Of a DNA stretch of 64,000 nucleotides, positions 24,201-39,200 are shown piece by piece; position 1 is the stretch's first letter, and each line of letters begins with the position of its first letter. The notes below the pieces were generated by a model. That model ran no database searches. It saw only the letters and a list, made by a program, of their open reading frames with translations, and had not been told where the DNA came from. The translations under genes were made by a program, and so were the position numbers. The DNA comes from Phoronis australis (lineage: Eukaryota; Phoronida; Phoronidae). The stretch covers positions 371,955-435,954 of the forward strand of contig NMRA01000180.1 of the NCBI GenBank assembly GCA_002633005.1, in the 5' to 3' direction.

Positions 24201-27200
24201 AATCTCAACTAACAAACAATAAGTTTTACCCGGCAACGTGTTGTTTGTCGGGTAAAATGGCGACTTGGAAACAAAGGTGTGTGAAGAATGATGAGTTCTA
24301 AATGGTCAGTTAAGCTGTCACTCAAAATCCTGGCGATAGGTCAATTGGACGCCCAAATAAAGACAGTAAATGACCATGGGTACCTTTTTCATTTGTTAGC
24401 TGCAGCTCTGGGTGACCATTGGCCTGTCCAGAATAAACAATACCTTAGACATGATGCCTTCACAGTGGCACACTGTGTAACAGCAATTGGACTGGTACAC
24501 AATTGGTCATAGACACCCTGACACAGGTTTTGAAATCCTGGATAAACAGCAATATACAAACCCAGACAAAACACACTTGACACCAAAATACCAAAGCCTC
24601 CCAAGTTGGTCAACACAAACCTCTGTAGCACAAACAAAAAGATCATTAAAACTGTCAGGGAACTCTCACAACCCTTGCCCTGTCAAAGGCTTCTGTAACC
24701 ACAAGGTTATCCATCAGGTCAACATCAGGTCAGATGGGAGATAAATCAGGTTGAATGGGTCACTGAGTCTCCATGGAGACCATGACCAGGGACATTTTGG
24801 AAAGAACAGCTGAAGGAAACTCATTTTACTGTTGCATGGACCAACACTGGAATAACGCATTAAAGACCTTATTAAGGTCTTCCAAACAACCAGTTAACCA
24901 ACAACAACTTGCCCTATACCATCTGGATGAAATGAAAGTCAAGCTGAAAACGCAAAATTAGCACACACAGAGCCATTCGGAGTGGACAAAGTTCCTCATG
25001 TTGAAAGCGTAGACCAATGTTCATGAACCTAACACAACATTTAATAGCTAACTTTCAAAATAGGCGATCCATATTGAAATTCACAAACCCGCCAGATGGA
25101 GATTACGTCTTTGGTAGACAGGCATTCAGGGCCACCTACAGATCTTAAGTAATGCGTACCAAAGACGTTAACGAGACTAATCTCAATGAACAGCAGAAAG
25201 AAATAAAGACAGTAGTTAGAAGCATCAATGCGCATAGAATAAACGAATCGGTAGTTCCCAAAATCATGCAAACCATTTACAACATTTTTCTATATAAGCG
25301 ATTGAATGCAGGGAACAGCAAAAACATCATAGCCCATTCACATGTACATGGTTACCGCGTTAACACCACGTTAATACTATGAAACTTGCTATTCTCTATT
25401 AGCAGTATTCTCACTTGCACGCCAATCCTCGGAACAGCGCTTTTCTCCTGAGCAGCAAATTTACCAGGTATATTACCGCAAACGACTGCACTGTGGCAAA
25501 CATCAAACGAAGCAATAATCCTAAGGGAAATTCTCACTTCGCTCAAGCGCACTGCAAGCCCACTGAAATGTCTACGCGCTTGATCTTTTTGTGGAGAGAG
25601 TCCCAAGTCTCAGCAGGGTTGTCCGGGACCAGGAGGGACAAGACTACAGGTAATTTACTGTAGGTTTTAATCCGTTGTCCGTGAATTGTCACATTTGTCT
25701 CTAGGAGTGAATCCACAATGGTTTTACTGGTGGCATTTCCTTAAAAATTCTTTACCAATTTAACTTGGTTGGTATTAGATTTGATGCCAGAAGAGCAGTA
25801 GTTACCAAAGTCCACGATAGGACTGACCTAGTTCTAACTGGACCTGAACACAAGACAATGTTTGCATTAACGGAATTAAAAGCTGGATTAAGGTAAATAA
25901 TGGGGGGGGTTCTCAGTGAAGGATGTGTATGGGGTTATTAAGAGTTCAAACTACCCTGCCCACATCACTGGTTGACTGGCAAAAACCACCTCAATCATGT
26001 ACATCATCAGTGGGGAAGCAAAAAAGCATGTCACGAATTTTCGATTCGACTGCTGCTGCAGCCGGAAGCAGAGCAAAAGTACCGTTGCTTTTTACCGACT
26101 AGAGCCTTGTCTTGTAAATTCAACGTAGTGGGTAAAAGCCTACATGAAGTACATGATCAAACCTACAGAAATACAAAATCTACAGTAATATCAAAGGGTC
26201 CAATCAAAAATTATCACAGATGTGAACTGGTCACAAGGCATGAAACACAACGTGGCAACGTATTCACTCCACAGTACTACGGGTCGGTCAAAAACTACAA
26301 TATCCGGGGCACCAAGATGTTAAGTCCAAGGGCACAATAAACATTATCACAACACAGAAAGCATAGATGACAGATTATTCACTCATTGCCCTTGGTGTTC
26401 GGGTTAGTCTTAGAGATACCGTCATTTTTTCATCTGTTCATTTGCACTGTCAATTGACCCAGGACAGTACACACAGCACTACGCACGACATCGTCCAGCA
26501 TATGTTAACAAACCAGAACAGTGCCATGATAACCAGAAAATTATGGAGTTAAAAAAACGCAAAGGAAAATAATAGAATGTCTCGTCTCAGCCATCAGTGA
26601 GAAAAGAAAAAGTCGTACGGTTGTAACGTACCCCATTCTCGGTATCTTACGCATACCTCCCTCTAAATGTACATTCACTCACTCACTCAATTCCTCCCGC
26701 CAACGAACTAACATGGAACGTAGACCATCATATACACTGGTGGTGCATACCTCATCGATCTTGCCCCATTTCTGCCAAACAATTCCGACTTCCGTCTGTT
26801 TACGTCCTGTTGTAATTTAAGTGCGTTTTATATGTGCTGACTGCTATGATGGCAAATGCGCTGATTTCATGATATAAACGGAACAATTGTGAATCAAAGG
26901 TAAGGAATCTAGGAAAACTTAGTAATTACTTTAGATGTCAAACAATTTTCGGGAGAATTATGGTCCGATTTTGATTCTCGAACTGGCGACTTTGTGGCAA
27001 CTTCTGATTTTCCCAGGTCGCCAAACACAATCTGAGGTTGTGTTGGGAACCTACAGGGTGCTGAACCGAGAACTGAAATTTATGAACCACTATATAAAGT
27101 CATGAATTTCTGTCCACCAAATCTGAGTCAAGCAGAAGTCATTTTCTAGTTCTCATTACCCTAGACAGCGCCAATAAGAAAAGTCTGCAACTGTCACTGT

Positions 27201-30200
27201 ACCTCCTTATTCAGAAGGTTACAGTGCTTCAAGATGATGGTCAGGTTCAAATTTTACTAAGTGTTACTGAAACATAGATATCCTGCATTAGTAACACTAC
27301 ATCCCATGGAAACCCAACACCTTACTCCATGGGTTATCAAAATGCTTCTAAGGACCTCACACAGATACATGTACTCATTTCAACTCAATGAGGCTGTACA
27401 GGCATTTTGCAAGACAGGATACAGGACCATGGTTGGAAGTGAGTCTGACAATGAACAGAAGGGAAGGCACTTCATGTGCTCAATACTGCAGAGATGGCAA
27501 TGTGTCTCTCTAAATCTTTATAACAGAAAATGAACTTGATAATAAATGTTAGCTTAGAAAGCAAGGTAAGTATTATGTCCGTAATACGTGTTGTGTCTAT
27601 GAGACAGTTTGCATTTTAAAACATGAATGGCACAATTGACGGAACAGTTCTGTTTTACAGAAGTACTTTTAATGGAAACCTAGGTGGGAGTTAATTAAGA
27701 AACTTTGTTCTGCATGTGTGTCCTCTAGAGACTCCACAGTGACAAAAGGTAAAAATACGCTTACTCATTGTCTGTTCCAAGGTCAAAGATGCATGAATGA
27801 CACTGGGCTAGTGCTAGAGATTCATAAAGTCAGAGTACCTGCTGAACTCTCCCAGCTCCAATTAGAGATTGACTTCTACTGGAAATAGCTTAAAATGGAA
27901 TTGGTACAGAATGAATTGTGCGATATATACTTCAAGTACAGAATAAAAATACAGAGTTTCCCTACAGTTACAGAAAATTCATTACAAAAACGGAGACAAA
28001 GATCTGCCTGTATTGCCCAGATGAGATGGTAACTTATCAGTCATAATCAGGGCTTGGGATGAATGATGACAAAGAGAAAAAAATTTCCAGGTGATGTACA
28101 GTTCTGCAAAATAGACTTGTGTGGTAGAAATATTTTCCGTGCTGTGAACTTAACTGAAATAAACATTTTTGTACGAATAAAGTCAAAATAATGATAAAAA
28201 GGAGACAAACAAGAGGGAAATGGAAATCAAATAAGAGGAAATCCTCTTAGAAAAAAATTTCAAGCCCTGCATAATTGGTCATGTGATAACTCCTTCACCA
28301 ATCCCATGCAAAATGATAAAAAAACGACTTATAATGCCAGAAACTGGTAATTGAGTTGGCATGGTGACTCACCATGACTCAAGAAGACAATGAACAGAAA
28401 GAAACCAAGCATAGCTGTAAGGACAAATGCACCCATTTCAGTTTCAGTTCAGAAGAGCTTTCGATAACACGTTCAACTGGACATAACCCAACGTCTGCTT
28501 CCTCAATATTCCAGCATCAGCACAGACTGGTCCACAAAACTACAGTAAAAATTCTCCAGATTGGGCAGTCTGTGAAGTTTCGGACATGGGAATTCAAGCA
28601 GGAATTGAATTTTCCTGATTCTGAAGATTGAGACAAGGTCGATTTTGATGTTCATCACACTTCTCGAAAATTTCGGACACTGAATTTTCTCAACAGAGCA
28701 GTAGACTAGGCAAATCAAAAAATTTGCCAACACAACCTTTTGATGCGTCTTCATAGTGTAAGATCGAGGTAAAGGATTGTTTGTCACTGATCACAGTTCT
28801 TGGACATTGGATGAGCAATACTGTCTATTTCAAAAATATCACCTTGAACAAAATAATTAAGTTTCTTTGTTTCAAACTGCTGAGTAGACTGTTACAGAAA
28901 AATTTACTAATAAGCAATGCAGATGCTGCTCTCTCAACAATAGCTAAATTTGATGTTTTCCACTGTTCAGAGACTTACTAAATTGCTAACTAATGTTTGA
29001 AATTCAAACCTTACCTAGCATTATGTGTAGAGCACAAACCAAATGAAAAAGAAGTTCCACATTTTTGTTAACACCAAAATGTCACACATCTGACGAGTTC
29101 AAAACTGAAGTAGCTTTCTACAGTAACAAGGCTGACAGAGCTATTTACGAAACTCTTATGTCCAAAACACGAGGTACTTCAAAAGCAAGATCCAAGAGTT
29201 GGAGAAGTAACGGTAAATGATAAAAAATTATATCTGGACAACAGGTCTACGGCACTCATGATAAACATAATTTCTTCATTTATAAATAAACACGGCTCAC
29301 AAACATGATAAAACTCAGTTCACCAACTCACTAACACGGCTCAACAACCGCCACATACGCCTCAACGAGCACCAAACACCGCTCACCAACCGCCAAACAC
29401 AGCTTGCCAACAACCAAACAAGGCTCCGTGTCAGACTCACAAAAATGGCCCACACACCCAAAACTCTCACCAAGTGTTGTTGTGATCGCCTGTACAATAT
29501 GGACAGATTGTACAGTTTGATATATGTCACTAGGACCTTCACTGTTTGCAGTTTGAGGTACACCCAGTTGAAATGAATAAACCATCGCTGCATGGGACAA
29601 AGCATTTGTACCATCAATACAACAGCTCCTCCATGCACCCACAGATGGAGAATAGCTTTCAAAAGTCCAGTTTATGCAGTATATTTTGACACCACACAAA
29701 TGACAAGGCGCAAGATGATCGATGTCAAGAAGCCATTTACACACACAAACTCAAAAACGGTGGGAAGGCAGAAGTTGCAGGCAGGAATGTGAAATGCCCA
29801 TGTGCAAAGATGCAAACTGCGGGAGTCACACTTCATTATTATTGTTATTATTGTTGTTATGATGCTTCTAATTCTCCCAAGTTTACGTAGTTCGTGACAT
29901 TGAGTTTTTTTTCCAATGATTTTTTTAATCAGCTGATTAATGCTTTCATCAGTAGGCCTAAAGCACATAACCAAGCATTTGTATTGAACCCGGTCTTGAC
30001 TGTTTGTTGACTGCGTAATATTCTAACAATTTCCAGACAAAATAAATGGTGGTCAAGATTAAAGATAATTAAAAGACAAGGCACTGCACAGCTGACTGGC
30101 AAATTGTAGAAAATGATATCCCGTATGTATGAGTGATTTCACAAGCGCAATAGAGATGATCCATTCTGCCTTGTCCCAGTTTCGCCTTTAGATGTACAGT

Positions 30201-33200
30201 TGAGACCAAGCACAATAATTGGGCAAAACTTACTCTACCTCACAAGCAGATGACAAAAGTTGTCACCATGGTGCCATTCTGCTCCTTGTCAGCTAATCTG
30301 TGCCAACAGATGTAGTGTATACAGGACAAAGCATAATATCCAGATTGTTACAATTAATGTTACCGTAATATCAAAGTCGCCACAATAATTTATTGCACAA
30401 AATCTACATTTTAAAAAGAAACACTATTACTTTAGAAAAAATAATTTGACACAAGAATCTCACAAAGTGCCTAGCTCATGTGATCATGTACTTTGTTTGC
30501 AATACACATTGACATCTCACAAAGACTTGCATAGCATTGCATTTTCGCAAGGTTGTTGCGCTTATGGACAACATGCCACGTAACACTTAATGACTACATA
30601 ATTGGATGCGTGGTTGCTGCCAACTTTCCAGTTCAGCTATTTTTTATTTAAAACTCTAGCTTAGCACATGCTTCCTCAACAAACACCTCTAAAGAAACCA
30701 ACAGGAAATGTGACTTCCAACTACAACCTTTCTTCAACACAAGTCTGGCGATGTTTTAATGATTAATTAAAACTACTCAACAGTAATCAAATCTATGATT
30801 CACAGAGGCGACCCGTTTTTATTCATGTCATCACGGGACTCAGTTTCCATGGCAACCATTCATCACACTCTTGGAGACCGAGCTCGACAGCTCGTGTTGG
30901 GACAAGAACACTCTCCAAATGGGCAAATCAATTATGCACACTTGGAATGAGAGTTAATGAAATTTTAAGATGTAGAGCATTATTGATTTCCATTTGAAAA
31001 ATCCATCAGTTTTTGACAGTGTTCTTGAGACACGTTCAATCAGAAGACTACAGAATAGAAGTCTTGTTGGTTTGGGAGTAGATAACAACTACAATCAGTG
31101 TCTGGGAAGACAACACAATCACAGTGATGTGAAATCAAGCCTGATAATTTGATACTTGTGTCAAGAAAAAGTTGAGTAACGAAGAAATATTTCTTAGGCT
31201 AAGATCAGTTTTGTGTTTTGTACAGTTCTCGCCATTTTCAATCATAGTCTCACATACGTTTCTATGATCTCTTTAATGTTTTGAGCACTAATCAAAACTT
31301 CACAACTTTTGGAACCCAAAAATATGACTTTTTCTTAATAAAGTGCTTATTCATTTTTAGGAATATCAATTAGTACTATATATTTGAAATGCCTCCATTA
31401 AACAGGCTAAATAAAGTCACAAAAATGTTTGACTTCGTTTTCATATTTGAGTTCCTTTACTACTTACCCTTTAAAAACCGAAGCAGCAACAGTTCTCTTA
31501 AAACTTTGTCAGTAAGTAGCTAAAAATGAACATAAATTTAAAAACTGGCACGCAATTGTTATTCAAGGCATTGACACAAAATTTTGTAAATTGCCTTGCT
31601 GTTTGATAAAATTGTGCAGAATTTGTTCTTTAAACCTACTTTTTTTGCAAAAAATCAAAAGATCTGTACTGAAGACACTATACCATGCATGTTTACAATC
31701 TCTTTAACAACCGGATTTTTGTAATTTTCTTGCCAAAAATACTGTTGCATGGCAGACAATATGACGAACTGTTGGGCAGAGCGTTGTCTGCACTAAAAAG
31801 ACTCGCTACAACAATCATTCAAGCGGCTACTGTATTTATACAATTGCTGTTTACAGCCAACTATCCTCTGATCGTATACATCCACACTTGAACCAATATT
31901 TCCAGCAGCAAGGAAAAATGCGCGCTCTCATTCACGAAAGGTTAGGACTACAGTAAACTGAAAGAATGTAAGGAGCATCAACTCATGGTGCTTTTCTGGC
32001 ATAGGTCTGAAGAGGTCTGTCTATCCTATACTTGACTTTTCAAAACAAAACTGAAGGATATTCAACCTAGGTACTATGCCTTTAACCAAACATTAATAGC
32101 CTACTTGTATGTGGGAAGCATCATGTGACCTCCCTTCACAGTCTGAGACGAAATAAACATTAAAGGCATTCACTTTCTTAGTTACAAATCCCTTCTTTTG
32201 CCCATATCAGACTTCGTTCTCTAGCTCAACCACAGGGACTATGCCTTGAAATTGAACAACAGGGTGATCCTTTAAAAATAAATAAACATTTAAGCCTATG
32301 TGGAATCAAATTTTCAATTTTGTCTTAACTTCGGAACACCATATCAAGAGTCACGAATGGCTGCACTATTCTCTTATACACTGTTAAAGATTGCTTTTGC
32401 ATGAAGAGTTACCAAAAACAGGAATTAAAAGATTTTTTTAAATCAAAACCTGCGTAAAACGAAACTGATAATGATAATCTACGAAACTGTAACAATGTTT
32501 TTAAGATTACTTAATCTTAATTTATATCCAACTAAACGCGGTCATGTTTTTTGTACCATTGTTTTGCCATCAATTTATCTCTTTTTGCTAAATTTTAATC
32601 AACTAATTAGTGGGAGATGAGTATAAAGTTGAAAATAAAATGCTGCAGGCTTTCTACTCTTGGAAAATACATATAGTTTGCTGAGTTAAAATCTAGTTTT
32701 GTAGATATTTGGCTAAAAAACGACTTGTTATGGTCTTACACAAACTTAAGCATGTTGCTTATATCCATCACTACAAATATTTACGAGCGCGTTCATTTTT
32801 TTAGTAAACCGACAAAAATCATGCCATTCTGAAACATCAAGTAGATGGACTGGACCAACTTAGCGACTTGTTGTGAGCTGGATAATTTCAAGTCACCAAT
32901 TTGTACTTCAGTTTGCATGTGTAGACTAACAGGTCACACCTGCATATGTTATGGCATGTTCTGGACTGCGTGGACAGTTGATACAAGCAACAGAAAAGAA
33001 AGAATTTATTTTGACAATTTTTCAACAAAAAATATTAAGAAAATTTCAGTCTTCAAGCTTAGTAGATGTTGTCTAAGAGTAGTTGGGTAATTTCCATCAT
33101 CAATCACGCAGCAAGGTAATCAGCCTTTGGCCATTACCTTCACCTGGAAAAAAAGAATAATTACTGTGCGCTTGGGCATTGCTTGTTAACCTTGAAATAA

Positions 33201-36200
33201 CCTGACTGGCAGGTCACAAGGCTCAGTAATGAATCTCCAATCTTGCATGTCCACTTTACATTCATAATACAGGTTTTCTCAGTCACAAGCTGTTGAACTG
33301 ATCTTAACTACCTGTGAAATAAGTGAAGTGGTTTCAGTTGAGCAGAGCTGACTAACATTAGTTTTAAGTCCTAATCCCTCCTATGACAGTAATAGGATTA
33401 CAGCAAGCATAACACTGTGAATATATGGTCACCAGATTAGACATAACTACTGAAGCTGGATGCAACATAAGGATCCGCTCAGAAAGACTATACATGTACA
33501 GGACTATTTTGTTCCACAGCTGCAAGAAAAATAAAGTTCTCACCTCATTTTCCAAGCAAGGGCATTGCAATCATGCACCAAGATTTAAACGAGTACACAC
33601 CATTTCTTTCTCCAGTTTCTCACAGCAAGGCAATGCACCCTCTCCAGCAGTTGACTTAGCATGCTGCTTGAATTCTCCAGTCCTCTTTTAATTTGTTTAA
33701 CCACAGTAATGTTTACAGTCTTATATTTTGCAAGACGAATTATTAGCTCTTAAAAGCTTGACTACTCAGAACACTGACAATAAACTAGAACATTTCACAA
33801 AAGATGCAGAAAAAGGACTCTTTAAATTAAAAAAATGTCTTAAGGAAGGCTTCCTCAATAGGCAAAATAAGTAGAGAATTGTCACAGTTGAATCTAAGTC
33901 TACTCTTGTTCATTTAGTTCCCTACCTAGATAATTGGTCCATAGTTGGCATATAAGTTGCACGTCTGATACATGAAATATGTACCTCTCCCCCCTCCCCC
34001 CTGTTTAAAAATTGGCTAGAATGCTAGTAATGAGAACAATTACAAGTGTCTCTTTTGCTGGCGCTTTGCTGGCCCTTTGTTGGTGGTTTGAGTTATAACC
34101 AAATGGGGTCTGACCAGGACACATACAGGGGCCATTGGATATCACCGCATAAATCAATTTATGGCAGAGAATGAATGTGTTAAACATAAAATTTCACTTA
34201 GATATAATTTTCGCTTAACAGCCATTCTGGTGGTGAGAAAACTGACTGCAACCAAATTTTAAGCGTTAAACTGTTGAGTATGACACCGTCTTTCAAACAA
34301 TGAAATCAGAGGTAATTGTGTAAAATGCTGAATTCATTCAATTTATTCACCTGACTTTCGTTACCAACTGGTAAACTGGTTCATTTGGGCATCACAACAA
34401 CCACATTAATGTAATTTTGATTTGCAAAATCTGGACAAACTTGTGTTCCAAGGGGTTACTGGCTGGCGGGTCTGTTAATACTTAGTTAACTAGTACTTGC
34501 AAGCAGTGTAGACAAGATTATAGACAGATTATGTGCCCAAGTTCTCCATGGAAGTCCAACCACATAATTACCTGTTATTGAAGACCCATTTTCCACTGGG
34601 AGCTAATCACTGCTGACACTCATCACACTAAGTGGGAAGGAGCATATTTCCATAAAGAAGAGTGGTCATATTTGCACAGGAGGGGTTCCACGGGAATTAT
34701 ACCAACTCAGCACTTCATTGACAATCCCTAGCAACCCTTTTAAGAATGCATTCAAAAGCGATGTTCCAGACAAGAAAAACAGCTTTTGTTCAACACAAAA
34801 GCATCTTTTGCATGACCCAATTTCTAATTTTGCAGTACAAGATGGACAGAGTAAACAGCTGGACTAACACAGTTTCTTTAATCACAAACATTTTGAGACA
34901 CTGGATATTTTTCTTTAAGTTAATCATTTGATAATCCCTCTACAACCAATGGTATTCTGACATGATGATCAGAAAGAATTTGTAAAATATGCTTGAAAGT
35001 CTCGCTACATGTAAGAGTGCAGAACATCGCCTACCAATTACGCCACCTTATAACAAGGTGTATTTAATTTTGTCGCCGCTGAATCCGAAAATAACCATCA
35101 TATTTGCACTATAAGATAAGTAGATCTTCCTACGAATTTTCACTACATGGCAAATTATACCATCAATTATAAACGCTTATTTTTGTCCGTTTACAATTTA
35201 AAATTAGCTAAAACAAAATAACACGATCATCGAAATAGAAATTGACATTATCAAGGCATCAAATCTCTATCAAGCACAAATCAACCAATATGCTCATTTA
35301 GTGCAAATATGGCAAGGATGTGACTTGCACAGACCAAATAAACAAATGTGGAACAGCTAGTAAAATGGAAATTATCAGGAAGAAAGGTGATTTTGGAGAT
35401 CCACCACAACGCGTAATTGAACCCGCAACCGCCACGGTCGCAGTCTAATGCTCTGCTGGCAGAGTGAAGCCCTAATCGAAATGACAGAGTATTTTGAGCG
35501 TAAGTAACTGATAAAGTCACAGGCTTTGATTTCAGCGAATGTCAGGCAATCAAGAATTGGCAATTCGCAACGTCTCTTGTAGTTTCACAGCTCTTGCTAA
35601 AGTGAATAATTCAACAATGATCATAAAAATCCAGTTTTCATTCAACTATAATGTCCATTTAATTTTATAAACTACCTTGCTAAATGGTTCCTAGCGCCAA
35701 ACTGAAATCTTAGTACCGTACATCATCGATGAAAAACTACATGTTTACAAGAACAGCAATTCAACTTCCAGAGCGTAATTGAAAATTCAATCCTTCTAGG
35801 TTTTTGAACAAGTTGTGCAATTTGAGTCAACATTTCAAGTATTTACTCTGGTAGACATAAATGGTGCTTTCCTATTAGGGGATCTTCGGTTTATCAAAGC
35901 TTCGCCGAAACTTCACTTACTTTTCCGACTAAACAGTCATATCGAATTTATTGCTATGGCAATTCAGTCATCGAAGTAGACACCAAATGACACAGTTCAT
36001 TCATACTTTCATACGAATATTGAGCAGTGGGTTCGAAGCTAACTGAAAATTGTTTTTCTGCCGTTTACGAGTGTTTACCAAAAGCATTGGTGTCATTCTT
36101 CATCGGATATGCTTTCTTTCATTTATTCACGTGCGTCTGTTGAGAGCACGTCGGCTACGCTACAATAACAAGGAACATGTTTTGCAAGTCTCGCGTGAGC

Positions 36201-39200
36201 GTATATCGTTGCTGCGACCTCTACCGATAACTTCGATGAAGTTTCACTCTCAACTTTCCCACTACACTGAAGTTTTGGCGAGTACCGAAACTTCGCTTTT
36301 AAATCCTACCATTTTAAGCAGTTTCACTTGCAGATTAACTACCAGAGTTAACCTTTCCCACTTTCCAAAACTTCGGTTAGAGCAAAGTATCACTTCTTAT
36401 GGAAAAGCCCCTAAAGATTACAGAATTTTATAACAGAATGCAAACTATGGTTTTAAAAGCACGTTTATTAATTACGATTAAGCACAACATGAACTTGAAA
36501 CTGTATTTCGCCCTGTTAATCTGGCTTAGCAACAAAAATCGAATTATGCTTTTAATTCTCACAGAATCAGTGTGAACACTTTCTTTACTGGGATAGGACT
36601 GTAATTCTGTGGTCAATAAGAACATAAAAACCAACCAGAGGCTCAAGAACAAGCTCCAGAGCGTATTGGAGCTGGCCAACCCTAATTGTGAGTGGGCAAA
36701 TGGTCTATTACGGAGGCTTCGCCAACCCTAAAATTGCAAATGTGGAAATGGTAGAAATACACATTGATTGTGACGAAACTTGGGAACAGAAATAGAATCC
36801 TATCACGGAAAAACATAGTACAGAACATGTGACCGAATTTGGAAAAAAACGAGCCTCTACCTACAGCACAATTTCAGCACACAACCTTTGAACTGGTGTC
36901 TCCCAGAAGTGTCACCACTCAAACTGACAAGCAAACAAGTCCCAAATTCATATTTTGTTCAAAGTTTTCATCTCTGGTGCAGGGTGTGATGGGGGAATTT
37001 GGATTGATCAATGCACAAAATATGCCGAATTAGAACACAGCATTATCTTCTTAATCCAAATACTGAACATCTGTATAGGGTAGAGCTTTAACTGTGGTAG
37101 CTCATCTTTTGACCAAGAATTAGGCCATGGGTCATAGTCTACACATACTGAGCCATGGAACAGACAACAGGTCCAGCAAGCTATTGACAGAAGGTGGAAT
37201 ACACACATTGACTTCTTGTTCAAACAGGACCACATATTAGCATCTCATTCCAGGTCTAAAAATACTGACACTTCTTAACCATGCATCTCAATGTTTAGGA
37301 AATGGCTAGAGGGTGAACCAAATAGGTACACTGGCCATACTTAGTTATGCAACAATACAATCACTGGTTATTGATTGCAGATCAAGTTTAACTGTAGTGT
37401 TACTAATTTGCGTGCATTATTGATGGGAAATATCATACAGTAAGGACAGTGTAACTCCTATTGGGGTGAAAAATTGCCAAATTACATAGTAGTACTAAAG
37501 CTTCATAAAAGCAGAATAACTGGAAGCCACAGCTAAAGGGAAAATTAAGAGTGTCCAACATATCCAATATATAAGTTTTCCAAAAAGCAGCTTGCCAACT
37601 TCTGACATTAACTCATTGTTTATTTTTACTAAAAACATATACTACATTGCAAAACAATCAATTTTAAATAAATTCATAAATCAACCCAAATAAGTTTTTA
37701 AACAAGTTATAAATTCGGGTTACAGTGAACCCCTCAGAAGATAACTTGGTCCATAGAAGTTAGGTACTGATCTATAAATGTTACGTAACCAAAAAGACTT
37801 CACTTACTTAGCACACAATATGGCCAACAAGTGAAACTCTACGTTGTGTAATTTCTGAACACGAACAGCAATAAAGAAAAATTTAGTCTAGTACTAGCGT
37901 TGTTATGTAGACACCATAAAACAACATAAGAAGCCAAGGAATTGTACGTTGAAGGAAAATGGTAAAAGTAAATTTTTGCAAAATAAGTGGATAACTGTAT
38001 GAGTATCTTGGCAGGGGTTCAGTCTAATAATATTCAAACCAGCATAATTCCAGTACAAGGATCCAAAAAAGAAAACCATAACAAAATTAATTACAGTGGC
38101 TCCATAGAATGTTTGTATTAATTATTGATACTGAAATTATTATTGTCAACATCTCATCCGCTTTGTCATGCTTGAAAGTAACACAACCAAGATTGGGTGC
38201 TACGTCACAATCTTATACCGTTTCTCTAAGATACAAAATAAGAAATAACAAACTTCACTATAAAATATGTTACTAAAGCCACAGTACAGATTTTATGATT
38301 TCTAAGATGCACACTGTTCGCAAATAGAGCTAATTTCGCTGCACATCAAGCAGCAGAACTAGGCAACATGATTGTCTCCCCTGCTATGAAGTGGTGGGAC
38401 GGTGTTTCTGTTCTGGGAATGCTCAACTGATTTATAGAATACAATATAACAAAAAATAACGATAGCCTAATTTACAAATAAATGATATTAACTACACTCA
38501 TCTACCTTTCGGTGTTTTGTCATAAACAGACAAATTATATAGGTCAACTGACCAACACTGGTCATCATATCATTGAAAGAAACAGAACTTTTTAGCAAGT
38601 AAATCGAGCTGGTTATAGGATTGAATTTATCTAAAATAAGTGTAAAGCATCAAAGATCATCATTTTATTGATTGACGAATTTGATTTTGTTGGGTTTCAT
38701 ATTTTTTAGTATACTTTCATTCAAAACTTATCTCCAACTCCCAGTGACAACTTTTTGACAAGTTAGCTAAGAAGATTATCATCATGTTACTCAGGAGTGA
38801 AGCTAAATGGGAACACAAAAACTATTCAATCTTCCAAATTACGTGTCTTTGAAATCTTCTTATTTAATTCATTTGAACTTAAGCAACATAAACCACCGCA
38901 CACAATTGACTACAGAGCTCTCACACCATTCTAAACAGGCTCAGAAATAGATTAGCCAGCATTTTGTATTTGGTTGTTCATAAATACCAAACAAAGTTTG
39001 ACCTTAAATCAGGTCTTTAACCTGTGCTTTTTGTTGAAAAAACAAGGTTTGATTTAAGCCATTTACTGTTTGTTAAGAAATTGATTCCAAACTTTTCCTT
39101 CAGTAAAAAGAATTGAATTCTGGGACTGGAAAGAACTTCACCAGACAAATGTTATGAGCTTGGTTTGAAGAAATAACGAACTGTCAGTTACTCTCGCGCC

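Noticed and set aside
25972-26340. 122-codon plus-strand open frame in the G-alpha intron
   Set aside because: No recognisable domain, no splice context and biased composition. Most likely chance or a decayed repeat.
29331-29744. 137-codon minus-strand open frame
   Set aside because: Part of it crosses a degenerate CAACNGCC-like tandem repeat, the rest shows no family motif, and there is no matching exon nearby. Length alone is weak evidence in this DNA.
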